9,298 nt of DNA. Source: Spirochaetaceae bacterium (lineage in GTDB: Bacteria; Spirochaetota; Spirochaetia; Treponematales; Breznakiellaceae). Position numbers and translations under genes: made by a program. How positions within the stretch are numbered: the stretch's first letter is position 1; each line of letters starts with the position of its first letter. The stretch spans positions 1 to 9,298 of the forward strand of contig JAITRV010000055.1 of NCBI GenBank assembly GCA_031288215.1, in the 5' to 3' direction. The notes under the pieces are model-generated. The model searched no databases. It had not been told where the DNA came from and was given only the letters and a program-made list of their open reading frames with translations. This document shows, in pieces, positions 1-6,411 of the stretch.

Positions 1-231
1 ATTGAGAACAAACTGCATTGGATGCTGGATGTGGCGTTTCGGGAAGATTACGCGAGAAACCGGAAAGACCATTCGGCGGCGAACCTGGCGATATTACGGA
101 AGATAACGCTCAATCTCATTCGACTGGAACCAACCGAGAAATACCGCACCCGAAAGTTTTCTCTCAACCGGAAACGGCTCTACGCTTCCTACGAACCTGA
201 TTTCCTGCTTAAAATTCTGCTCAATTTATAA
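1..231 (+). pseudogene. ISAs1-family transposase, C-terminal fragment
   Basis: This is the last 76 codons of a DDE transposase, entering from the left edge in frame 1 and ending at TAA 229-231. The opening residues IENKLHWMLDVAFRED are the hallmark C-terminal block of ISAs1-family (H-repeat-associated) transposases. In that block the last catalytic Glu of the DDE triad is normally followed by N-x-x-H-W and V-A-F-x-E-D. The segment AANLAILRKITLNLIR is the usual helix after it, and the protein ends LLKILLNL, as family members do shortly before the terminal inverted repeat. Only the C-terminal part is visible, so whether the full gene is intact cannot be judged; as seen it is a window-truncated CDS. 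It runs towards, and abuts, a truncated integrase gene on the other strand, which suggests that this element inserted into the other one. Confidence 0.82.
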
Positions 232-412
232 TGCGGTTGCCCTGCTGTGGAGCCTGTGGCTTGTTGAGGATACGCAGGGCGTACTTCCGGTTATACCCGG
301 TGATAAACTGCACTTCGTTCAGAATGGCTGCTTTTTCTTTCCGTTTCGCGTTGTGGTAGCGGGAACGGTAACCGGCAATGACCTTTTGTTTTTCTTTCAT
401 GGATAACCCCAT
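221..412 (-). pseudogene. DDE integrase/transposase, N-terminal remnant
   Basis: This is a 63-codon frame on the minus strand. Residues MGLSMKEKQKVIAGY, then KRKEKAAILNEV and TGYNRKYALRILN, are typical of the N-terminal helix-turn-helix of an integrase-core transposase type whose full proteins are several hundred residues long. A good Shine-Dalgarno GGAGG (plus-strand 418-422) lies 5 bases before the ATG, so this start is convincing. Native homology seems to stop after LNKPQAP. The last residues (QQGNRIIN and TGA) are read from the end of the neighbouring ISAs1 element at about 221-245. The catalytic domain is missing, so the gene is dead. The exact IS family is uncertain; the N-terminal HTH and the repeated terminal motif upstream are what I can see. 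Confidence 0.7.
229..246. repeat. probable right terminal end of the ISAs1 element
   Basis: Immediately after the transposase stop the sequence reads ATGCGGTTGCCCTG, which on the other strand starts CAGGGCAACCGC. ISAs1-family elements usually end within a few bases of the transposase stop in an inverted repeat beginning CAGG. The integrase reading frame becomes recognisable again just beyond this point, so the element boundary is most likely near 244-246. The partner repeat is outside the window, so this is an inference from position and resemblance. Confidence 0.4.
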
Positions 413-453
413 AGTGACCTCCGGGAACTGATACTCCCAGATAGTCTGCCTTG

Positions 454-514
454 ATTTGGGTTACTTTTTCAAAATGAGGCATTGGTTCATTTGGGTTACT
501 TTTTCAATGAGGCA
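454..514 (-). repeat. two direct repeats at the outer end of the integrase element
   Basis: Two near-identical copies of ATTTGGGTTACTTTTTCA followed by a TGAGGCA ending lie at 454-481 and 489-514, with starts 35 bases apart. The second copy lacks two A residues (TTTTTCAATGAGG against TTTTTCAAAATGAGG). They lie upstream of the minus-strand integrase remnant and just before the host gene cluster. This is where a terminal repeat and a subterminal transposase-binding repeat are expected. The element's outer boundary is probably within about 514-520. The opposite end is not in the window, so this is not confirmed as a terminal inverted repeat. Confidence 0.55.
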
Positions 515-524
515 ACGCGACTAC

Positions 525-553
525 TAGACAGGATCATCCGCCGGAATTATACT
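525..553 (+). promoter_or_regulatory. sigma70-type promoter for cmk
   Basis: A -35 hexamer TAGACA (525-530) and a -10 hexamer TATACT (548-553) are separated by exactly 17 bases, and each matches the consensus at five of six positions. Transcription would start near 560 and give a leader of about 30 bases before the cmk start. The whole 413-589 stretch holds no gene: it contains the outer end of the minus-strand mobile element, then this promoter and the leader. The promoter lies outside the repeats, so it is probably native to the host cluster, though the -35 is only about 10 bases from the presumed element end. Confidence 0.6.
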
Positions 554-589
554 CTTTAAAAATCGGCATATATCAGTTGAGGACCATAC

Positions 590-1123
590 ATGAAAAAAGA
601 TATTCGGATCGCGGTTTCCGGAAAAAGCGGATGCGGAAACACCACCGTAAGCAAGCTGGCGGCTGAATCCCTGGGCTTGAGGTTTATCAATTTTACCTTC
701 CGGTCTTTGGCGGAGGAACGGGGTATGACCCTGGAAGATGTCCTCGCCCGGGCCGACGAGGACGATGCCTGGGACCGGGAGGTGGACAGCCGTCAGGCAC
801 AGCTTGCCCGGGAAAATGGGGGCTGCGTCCTGGGGTCCCGGCTGGCCATCTGGATGTTGACCGAGGCCGATCTCAAGGTATATCTCACCGCCCGGCCTAT
901 GACCCGTTCGCGGCGGATTGTGATGAGGGAAGGGGGGACCCTCGAAGCGGTCGCGGCCTTTACCGAGGACCGGGATCGCCGGGATCGGGAGCGATACCGG
1001 CGGATATACCGGATCGATAACGATAATTATTCCTTTGCGGACCTGATTATCGATACCGATGACCGATCTCCTTCGGAAATCGCCGCTATGATCGTGGAAA
1101 AAGCCCGGCAGATAGGTTCATGA
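590..1123 (+). CDS. cmk: cytidylate kinase family protein (archaeal/short type)
   Basis: A 177-residue P-loop kinase of the short cytidylate kinase type, which phosphorylates CMP and dCMP to diphosphates with ATP in pyrimidine salvage. The P-loop is at residues 10-20 (SGKSGCGNTTV). The monophosphate-site segment is at 63-90, including VDSRQAQLA and GSRLAIW. The basic LID-like stretch at 128-140 (RDRRDRERYRRIY) is followed by RIDNDNYSFADLIIDT, which is typical of this family. The length fits the family (about 180) and is shorter than classical bacterial Cmk (about 225). The usual Walker A lysine is replaced by Asn17, with K12 nearby; similar GCGNTT loops occur, as I recall, in part of this family, but substrate and activity are less certain for that reason. 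Shine-Dalgarno TGAGGA (578-583) is 6 bases before the ATG. The 3' end overlaps the next gene by 4 bases, indicating co-translation. Confidence 0.8.
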   Translation: MKKDIRIAVSGKSGCGNTTVSKLAAESLGLRFINFTFRSLAEERGMTLEDVLARADEDDAWDREVDSRQAQLARENGGCVLGSRLAIWMLTEADLKVYLTARPMTRSRRIVMREGGTLEAVAAFTEDRDRRDRERYRRIYRIDNDNYSFADLIIDTDDRSPSEIAAMIVEKARQIGS

Positions 1124-1965
1124 TGGAAAGGCCTTCAAGCTCCCGGATTGCCGAATTCAAGAATATCATCTATTCCTATTTTGAGGAAAACGGGCGTTCC
1201 TTTCCCTGGAGAACCGATACCCGCCCCTGGGGGGTACTGGTCTCCGAATTCATGCTCCAGCAGACCCAGACCGAACGGGTAATCCCCTATTGGGAGCGGT
1301 GGATGCAGATCTGGCCGACCCCGGAGTCTTTGGACAAGGTCTCCTTGGAGGATGCCCTGAAAGAGTGGCTCGGTCTGGGTTATAACCGCCGGGGACGCTA
1401 TGTCAAGGATTGTGCCCGGATCATCACCAGGAGATACGGCGGGAAGGTGCCGGAGACCCCCGCCGAGCTGGTCACCCTGCCCGGCATCGGCTCCTATACC
1501 GCCGGGGCCATCGCCTGCTTTGCCTATAACTATCCCGGAGTATTCATCGAGACCAATATCCGCGCCTCGGTGCTCCACTTCTTCTTTCATGAACGGACAG
1601 GGGTAAAGGACCGGGAAATTCTCCCCATCCTGGAAGATGCGCTGGACCGGGAAAATCCCCGCCGCTGGTACTGGGCCCTCATGGATTACGGGGTCGCCCT
1701 GAAAAAGCTCACTGCCAACCCCGGGCGGAGGAGCGCCCACTATACCCTGCAAAGCCCCTTCGAGGGCTCTTTCCGGCAAATCCGGGGCGGCCTGGTCCGC
1801 ACCCTCGTCTCCCAGGGCCCCGCCTCCGCGGGGGAACTCCTGGAACGTACCGGCTTTGAACCGGAGGATCTCTACCGGGCCCTGGAAATCCTGGAAAAGG
1901 AAGCCATGGTCGCCGAGAGCGGCGGCCTTTACCGGATTTCGGAGGAGGAGCAGCCTTCAGAGTAA
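1120..1965 (+). CDS. MutY-like HhH-GPD DNA glycosylase without Fe-S cluster
   Basis: A 281-residue member of the helix-hairpin-helix GPD superfamily, probably removing adenine mispaired with 8-oxoguanine or another mismatched base in base-excision repair. Residues 29-63 (PWR..., then SEFMLQQTQTERVIPYWERWM) match the MutY core, with E43 at the catalytic-acid position. The hairpin is LPGIGSYTAG (120-129), carrying Tyr126 where MutY has Ser and endonuclease III has Lys. The conserved catalytic Asp region reads FIETNIR (142-148), with Glu144 in place of Asp. The C-terminal four-cysteine iron-sulphur motif is absent and there is no MutT-like domain. Instead, residues 215-275 look like a winged helix. 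Typical bacterial MutY is about 350 residues. The start overlaps the cmk stop in ATGATG, and 1123 is an equally possible start. It could equally be a thymine mismatch glycosylase; the family is clear, the exact substrate is not. Confidence 0.82.
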   Translation: MMERPSSSRIAEFKNIIYSYFEENGRSFPWRTDTRPWGVLVSEFMLQQTQTERVIPYWERWMQIWPTPESLDKVSLEDALKEWLGLGYNRRGRYVKDCARIITRRYGGKVPETPAELVTLPGIGSYTAGAIACFAYNYPGVFIETNIRASVLHFFFHERTGVKDREILPILEDALDRENPRRWYWALMDYGVALKKLTANPGRRSAHYTLQSPFEGSFRQIRGGLVRTLVSQGPASAGELLERTGFEPEDLYRALEILEKEAMVAESGGLYRISEEEQPSE

Positions 1966-2028
1966 AGGCCAGGGCCAGGATAAACGCATAGAAATTCCCA
2001 CAGGCGGCCCCTGACCTGTAAGGCCCCC

Positions 2029-2057
2029 TTGAAAAAAATTATTTAATAGGGTAAAAA
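2029..2057 (+). promoter_or_regulatory. weak candidate promoter for the second gene block
   Basis: The 125-base gap after the glycosylase gene becomes sharply AT-rich from 2030. TTGAAA (2029-2034, five of six) is followed after 17 bases by TAAAAA (2052-2057, four of six). A better -10 look-alike, TATATT at 2060-2065, is too far from any -35 match. The position, about 35-60 bases before the YkgJ-type gene, is right for a promoter serving the genes from 2091 onward, but the match is poor. Confidence 0.3.
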
Positions 2058-2090
2058 AGTATATTCCAACGAATTTGTACGGAAGGAATT

Positions 2091-2537
2091 ATGCCGCAAG
2101 AGCTTTTTTATGCCCCGGGGCTCCGTTTTTCCTGCACCCGCTGTTCAGCCTGTTGCAGATATGAAGCGGGTTATGTATTTTTATCACAAAATGATGCGGA
2201 AACCTTGGCAAAGACCCTTCAAATGTGTTATATTAGTTTCATAGAGGTTTATTGCCGGTGGGTCCCTCAAGGTGGGGGACGGGAGCAGCTTTCGTTGAAG
2301 GAACAATCCAATTACGACTGTATTTTTTGGAAAGACGGGTGTTCGGTATATGAGGGGAGGCCCCTTCAATGCAGGACCTTCCCCTTTTGGCATTCCATCC
2401 TCAATTCCCCGGAGGCATGGGCGGGGGCGGCCGCGGGATGCCCGGGTATAGGAAACGGTCGGCTCTATACCCAGGAATATATCGAAGCTTGTTTAGCCCA
2501 GAGGAGGGCGGAGCCAATTATTACCAGGACACGATAA
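2091..2537 (+). CDS. YkgJ-family cysteine cluster protein
   Basis: A 148-residue protein of the YkgJ/CxxCxxCC family (putative zinc- or iron-chelating domain). The defining motif FSCTRCSACCRY supplies C15, C18, C21 and C22, followed by the usual GYVFLS. Further conserved cysteines are C77 and C84 (YDCIFWKDGCSVY), C94 (RPLQCRTFPFW) and C117 (GCPGIG), all typical of the family. These cysteines probably bind a metal ion or iron-sulphur cluster; the biochemical role of most members is unknown. No signal peptide or membrane segment is seen, so it is likely cytoplasmic. GGAAGGA (2081-2087) lies 3 bases before the ATG. The next gene starts 21 bases after its stop, so the two are probably co-transcribed. 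Family assignment is firm; function is not. Confidence 0.85.
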   Translation: MPQELFYAPGLRFSCTRCSACCRYEAGYVFLSQNDAETLAKTLQMCYISFIEVYCRWVPQGGGREQLSLKEQSNYDCIFWKDGCSVYEGRPLQCRTFPFWHSILNSPEAWAGAAAGCPGIGNGRLYTQEYIEACLAQRRAEPIITRTR

Positions 2538-2558
2538 TGCGGTCTTGAAGGAGATATA

Positions 2559-3500
2559 ATGCACATCCGTTTCTGGGGTGTCCGCGGCTCCCTTCCGGCT
2601 CCGCTGTTACCCGTTCACATCAAGCGTAAATTCTCATCAATCATGGAACAGGTGAGGCCCGGGGATGTCAAGAGCCCTGAAAGCCGCTCTCGTTTTCTTG
2701 CGGGTCTGGAGCCCTCCCTCTTCGGGACCGTGGGGGGTAATACTCCCTGTATTTCCATCGGGACCGATAATCCTTTGGAGCTTGCCGTTTTCGACAGCGG
2801 ATCGGGAATTCGGGAAATGGGGGCGGCCATGGTTCATGCGGATCCACGACCGGATCGGTACCATATTTTTTTTTCCCATTTTCACTGGGATCACCTGCAA
2901 GGGCTTCCCTTCTTCGGTCCCGCCTACGATTCCTCGGTGAAAATAGATTTTTATTCCCCCATGGATAATCCGGAGGCCGCCCTGCAGGGACAGATGACCG
3001 GCCCCTATTTCCCGATCAGGATGGATGCCATGACCTCACAAAAAGCTTTCCACCGGATGACCGGGAAGGTTGCCATTGGTTCTTTGGAGATTTCCTATAA
3101 AAAGATGAATCATCCCGGGGATTCCTATTCTTTTTTGGTCAATGAGGGGAAAAATCGTTTTATCTATGCCACCGATACGGAGTTATCCGCGGCGGATTTT
3201 GTCAGGAATGATGAAAATGCCGCCTTTTTTGAACACATCGATGTCATTGTCCTGGATTCCCAATATACCCAGGGAGAAGCCACGGAAAAATACAATTGGG
3301 GGCACAACGCTTTTAGCCGTGCGGTGGATTTCGCCGCCGCCTGGGGGATCAGGCGTCTTATTTTGTTTCATCATGATCCCTCCTATGATGATACGATGCT
3401 GAATGATAACCTCCACAGCGCCCGTCGGTATGCGAAAAATATGGGCATGAGAGGGGTCGAGATTTCCCTTGCCGTTGAAGGCATGGAATTAACCCTATAA
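2559..3500 (+). CDS. metallo-beta-lactamase-fold hydrolase
   Basis: A 313-residue MBL-fold metallohydrolase. The N-terminus MHIRFWGVRGSLP and the VGGNTPC segment (58-64) match the group of cytoplasmic MBL proteins that starts with FWGVRGS and GGNT. DSGSGIRE (79-86) precedes the dinuclear metal motif HFHWDH (107-112, H107, H109, D111, H112). Other probable ligands are H185 (NHPG), D206 (YATDTE) and H271 or H272 (ILFHHDP). D233 (LDSQYT) and H249 (WGHN) are also conserved-looking. Members of this broad group include phosphodiesterases and RNase Z/PhnP-like enzymes; the substrate cannot be read from the sequence. A long insertion (about 19-55) sits between the first strand and the GGNT motif. A strong AAGGAG (2548-2553) lies 5 bases before the ATG. 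No signal peptide is seen. It ends 14 bases before mltG, consistent with an operon. Confidence 0.83.
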   Translation: MHIRFWGVRGSLPAPLLPVHIKRKFSSIMEQVRPGDVKSPESRSRFLAGLEPSLFGTVGGNTPCISIGTDNPLELAVFDSGSGIREMGAAMVHADPRPDRYHIFFSHFHWDHLQGLPFFGPAYDSSVKIDFYSPMDNPEAALQGQMTGPYFPIRMDAMTSQKAFHRMTGKVAIGSLEISYKKMNHPGDSYSFLVNEGKNRFIYATDTELSAADFVRNDENAAFFEHIDVIVLDSQYTQGEATEKYNWGHNAFSRAVDFAAAWGIRRLILFHHDPSYDDTMLNDNLHSARRYAKNMGMRGVEISLAVEGMELTL

Positions 3501-3514
3501 TATATGAGGGAGTA

Positions 3515-4588
3515 ATGTCTCAGGTTCTTCGTACTGTGTATCGAGCGATATGTATCCTCCTGGGGGTGGTCATAGGCGCCGCCCTGGTAATCCTGGGGGT
3601 CGTGATATATCTCAATACTCCCCCCCCGGCTCCGGTTTCCGCCGAAGCCGCCGGTCCCCTCCGGTTTGAACCGGAGGGGGCGGCGATCTTCGAGGTCCGC
3701 AACGGGGAGAGTTCCCTTTCCGTAGGAGGACGGCTCTTCCAGGAGGGGATCATCCGCAGCCGCCTTTTCTGGGACCTCATCTCCCGCTTCGACCGGGACT
3801 ATATCAAGAGCGGCACTTACCGGCTTCCCCTCCCCATGACCCAGTTGGAGATCCGATCCCTGCTGGTGTCGGGCCGCCAGATCCTCAGCCGGGTGACCGT
3901 CCCTGAAGGGGTTACCCTCAAAAAGACCGCCGCAATCCTGGAGGACGCAGGTATCTGCCCGGCGGAGGAATTCCTGGCCGCCGCCGCGGATCCGGAAATT
4001 TTGAATACCTACCGGGTTCCGGCGGCGACCATGGAAGGCTATCTCTACCCGGATACTTACCTCTTCTCCCCGGGCTATCCCCCGGCCCTGGTGGTCAGGA
4101 CCATGGCGGATACCTTCTTTAAGCGCCTGGCCGAGATCCAGGGCGATGCCCTCGAACTCAGTCCCCAGGAACTCCACCAACGGGTGATTCTCGCCTCCAT
4201 CGTGGAGCGGGAATACCGTCTGGACGATGAAGCCCCCTACATGGCGGGGGTGTTCTACAACCGCCTTGACAGAGGTATGGCCCTCCAGTCCTGCGCCACC
4301 GTGGAGTACGTGATTACCGAAATTCAGGGCCGGCCCCACCCGGAAATCCTCTATATTCAGGACACGGAGATCCCGAACCCCTACAATACCTATACCCATC
4401 GCGGCCTGCCCCCGGGCCCGATTTCGGCCCCCGGGGCGGTGGCCTTACGGGCGGTCTTTAACCCCGTTTCCAGCGACTATCTCTACTTCCGCCTGGTCGA
4501 TCCCTCCCAGGGCCGGCATTATTTCTCCAAGACCCTGGACGACCATATCAAGGCGGGGGTCCTCTACGTCAAGGGGAGGGTTTCCTGA
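3515..4588 (+). CDS. mltG: endolytic transglycosylase MltG (YceG-like)
   Basis: A 357-residue inner-membrane lytic transglycosylase that cleaves nascent peptidoglycan strands and sets glycan chain length. One N-terminal membrane helix lies at about 10-33 (AICILLGVVIGAALVILGVV), followed by a Pro-rich linker, so the catalytic part is outside the membrane. The LysM-like segment is at about 57-130. The YceG domain includes EGYLYPDTY (174-182), LASIVERE (226-233) with Glu231 at the position of the catalytic glutamate of E. coli MltG, and the terminal NTYTHRGLPPGPIS (291-304). The usual LQSDPTV is LQSCATV here. The length is close to E. coli (340). GAGGG (3506-3510) is 4 bases before the ATG. An upstream in-frame-looking ATG at 3504 closes after three codons. 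The stop overlaps the dnaG start (TGATG), implying translational coupling. Confidence 0.93.
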   Translation: MSQVLRTVYRAICILLGVVIGAALVILGVVIYLNTPPPAPVSAEAAGPLRFEPEGAAIFEVRNGESSLSVGGRLFQEGIIRSRLFWDLISRFDRDYIKSGTYRLPLPMTQLEIRSLLVSGRQILSRVTVPEGVTLKKTAAILEDAGICPAEEFLAAAADPEILNTYRVPAATMEGYLYPDTYLFSPGYPPALVVRTMADTFFKRLAEIQGDALELSPQELHQRVILASIVEREYRLDDEAPYMAGVFYNRLDRGMALQSCATVEYVITEIQGRPHPEILYIQDTEIPNPYNTYTHRGLPPGPISAPGAVALRAVFNPVSSDYLYFRLVDPSQGRHYFSKTLDDHIKAGVLYVKGRVS

Positions 4589-6411
4589 TGGGCTATATAT
4601 CCGACAAAACCATCCGGGAAGTCAACGAGCGGCTGGACCCGGTATCCCTGGTGGGGGACTACGTGCGCCTGGAGAAGCGGGGAGGCCGCTATTGGGGGCT
4701 CTGTCCCTTCCACAACGAAAAGACCCCCTCCTTTTCGGTGGACCCGGACCGGAAGATGTACTACTGTTTCGGATGCCACGAGGGGGGAGGGATGATTAGT
4801 TTCCTCATGACCATGGACAAGCTCTCCTTCCCCGAGGCGGTGGAAACCCTGGCCAAACGCCTGGGGGTGGAACTCATTTATGAAAACACCGGAGATCAGC
4901 CCCAGGATAGGGGGAAAACTACCAGGATGGAGGAACTGGCCGAATTGTACCGCCGGGTGGCGGGGAGTTTTCACCACCTCCTCATGGAAAGCCCCCAGGG
5001 GAAAGGGGCCCGGGACTATATCCTGGAGCGGGGTATCGATCCGGGGATGATAGACCGTTTCCGTTTGGGGTATGCCCCGGCGGACCGGAACTGGCTCTTT
5101 CAGTTCCTCTCCCACAAGGGCTATACGGAACCCTTCCTGGCCCAGAGCGGCCTTTTTTCAAAAAACAATCCCCGGCTCTCCTTTTTTGGGGACCGCCTCA
5201 TGTTTCCCATCGCGGACCGCCAGGGCAGGACCGTGGCCTTCGGGGGGCGCATCCTCTCCGCGGAGGGCCCCAAGTACCTCAACTCCTCCGAATCGGAGAT
5301 CTACAAAAAGGGAGAAACCCTCTTTGCCATCGACCTGGCCCTGCCGGAGATCCGGAAATCCCGGGAGGTCTACCTGGCCGAGGGCTATATGGACGTGATC
5401 GCCCTCCACCAGGCGGGGATAGGCAATGCGGCGGCGCCCCTGGGAACGGCCTTTACCGACGGGCAGGCAAAACTCCTCCGGCGCTGGGCGGAGCGGATCA
5501 TCCTCGTCTTCGATGCTGATGAGGCGGGCCGGAACGCGGCGGTGAAGGCCATCCTCACCTGCCGGAGGAACGGCCTGGCTTGTTCCGTGGTGGCAAGCGA
5601 GGGTGACGGGGAGGAAAATTACCAAAAATTTAAAGATCCTGCAGATATTTTGAAAGAACGTGGGCCGGAAACATTGCAAAAGCGGGTAAAATGTTTTATA
5701 AATGATTTTGAGTATCTTTTGATTCACAGTAAGGCTCTGTACGATACCTCCGATTCCGAAGGGAAGGCCCGGGCGGTGGCGTTCCTGTTTCCCTATGTGG
5801 AAGCCCTGGATTCGGAGATTTCCCGGGAAGCTTGTATGGAGCGGATCGCCGATACCTTTCGGGTTGAGGTCCAGGCGGTACGGGATGACTATCGTCATTT
5901 TGATGCCCGCCGGCAATCCGAACCGAAGAAGGGGCCTGTTCCTCCGCAAAGTCCCGGCCCCGGGCAAAAGGCGGTTCGGATGAACGATGAACTTTTTTTG
6001 CTCGTTGCGGTGGTGGTTAATCCCGGATTTTATCCGAGACTGCGGGCAGTCCTTTCGATTGAGGAGTTTGAGGATCCGAATGCTAAGGAGCTTTTTATAG
6101 CCTTGGAGGAATGGTACCGGAACGATGCGCCGGGGATGGACGATCTCTTGTCCCGAATAAATTCCGGCGGGGTGCGGAATTTTGTGGTGGAACGGGGGAC
6201 ATCCGAAGCCTTTCGTATTCATCCGGAGCAGTTGATCTCCGATGGAATTAAGCGGATTACACAGAAAAGGCTTGAGCGGAGGCGGGCCGAAATTGTATTG
6301 GAATTACGCAGCATGAGAAATGAGGGAACCGGATCCCGGTCAGCGGATCTTCTTTCCGAAAAGGTATATATTGATACCGAATTACACCGCTTTAAGGACA
6401 GTAACAAATGA
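4588..6411 (+). CDS. dnaG: DNA primase DnaG
   Basis: A 607-residue primase that makes RNA primers for lagging-strand and origin synthesis with the DnaB helicase. The CHC2 zinc-binding domain is at about 1-100, with ligands C39, H42 (CPFHNEKTPSF), C60 and C63 (YYCFGCHEGG). The RNA polymerase core shows RLGYAP (159-164), GDRLMFPI (201-208), AFGGR (217-221) and PKYLNS (228-233). The TOPRIM domain has E265 (EGYMDV), D309, D311 and E312 (FDADEAGR), and KDPAD (349-353). Residues 450-460 are a Pro-rich linker, and about 465-600 is the helicase-binding domain. The length is normal for DnaG (about 580-650). Shine-Dalgarno AGGGGAGGG (4572-4580) lies 7 bases before the ATG inside the end of mltG, with a 1-base overlap. 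Base composition falls sharply within the gene from about 5,620 (about 38 percent GC in 5641-5760, against about 73 percent in 5221-5280), but the frame stays intact. Confidence 0.97.
   Translation: MGYISDKTIREVNERLDPVSLVGDYVRLEKRGGRYWGLCPFHNEKTPSFSVDPDRKMYYCFGCHEGGGMISFLMTMDKLSFPEAVETLAKRLGVELIYENTGDQPQDRGKTTRMEELAELYRRVAGSFHHLLMESPQGKGARDYILERGIDPGMIDRFRLGYAPADRNWLFQFLSHKGYTEPFLAQSGLFSKNNPRLSFFGDRLMFPIADRQGRTVAFGGRILSAEGPKYLNSSESEIYKKGETLFAIDLALPEIRKSREVYLAEGYMDVIALHQAGIGNAAAPLGTAFTDGQAKLLRRWAERIILVFDADEAGRNAAVKAILTCRRNGLACSVVASEGDGEENYQKFKDPADILKERGPETLQKRVKCFINDFEYLLIHSKALYDTSDSEGKARAVAFLFPYVEALDSEISREACMERIADTFRVEVQAVRDDYRHFDARRQSEPKKGPVPPQSPGPGQKAVRMNDELFLLVAVVVNPGFYPRLRAVLSIEEFEDPNAKELFIALEEWYRNDAPGMDDLLSRINSGGVRNFVVERGTSEAFRIHPEQLISDGIKRITQKRLERRRAEIVLELRSMRNEGTGSRSADLLSEKVYIDTELHRFKDSNK
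5674..5702 (+). promoter_or_regulatory. candidate internal promoter inside dnaG
   Basis: Inside the AT-rich pocket of dnaG, TTGCAA (5674-5679, four of six) and TATAAA (5697-5702, five of six) are separated by 17 bases. It lies about 700 bases upstream of rpoD. Enteric dnaG is known to carry internal promoters that let rpoD be made independently of primase, so the position is plausible. The match could simply reflect local AT content within coding sequence. Confidence 0.25.

Noticed and set aside
18..200. Alternative + frame of 60 codons over the transposase end
   Set aside because: The overlapping frame that starts at base 1 carries the ISAs1 signature ENKLHW...VAFRED; this one has none.
1966..2040. 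Possible rho-independent terminator after the glycosylase gene
   Set aside because: Only short stems (for example ACAGG with CCTGT around a 10-base loop) are present, and the run that follows is of A, not T, on the + strand. On the minus strand the T run precedes the stem.
3504..3515. ATG at 3504 as a start or leader peptide for mltG
   Set aside because: It closes after three codons (ATG AGG GAG TAA) and overlaps the ribosome-binding site, so it is most likely chance.
3383..4399. Minus-strand frame of 338 codons opposite mltG
   Set aside because: It is a shadow of MltG, which has the catalytic Glu and YceG motifs. The minus product is low-complexity and lacks motifs.
5158..6222. Minus-strand frame of 354 codons opposite dnaG
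   Set aside because: It is opposite the TOPRIM domain of an intact primase and has no recognisable motif.
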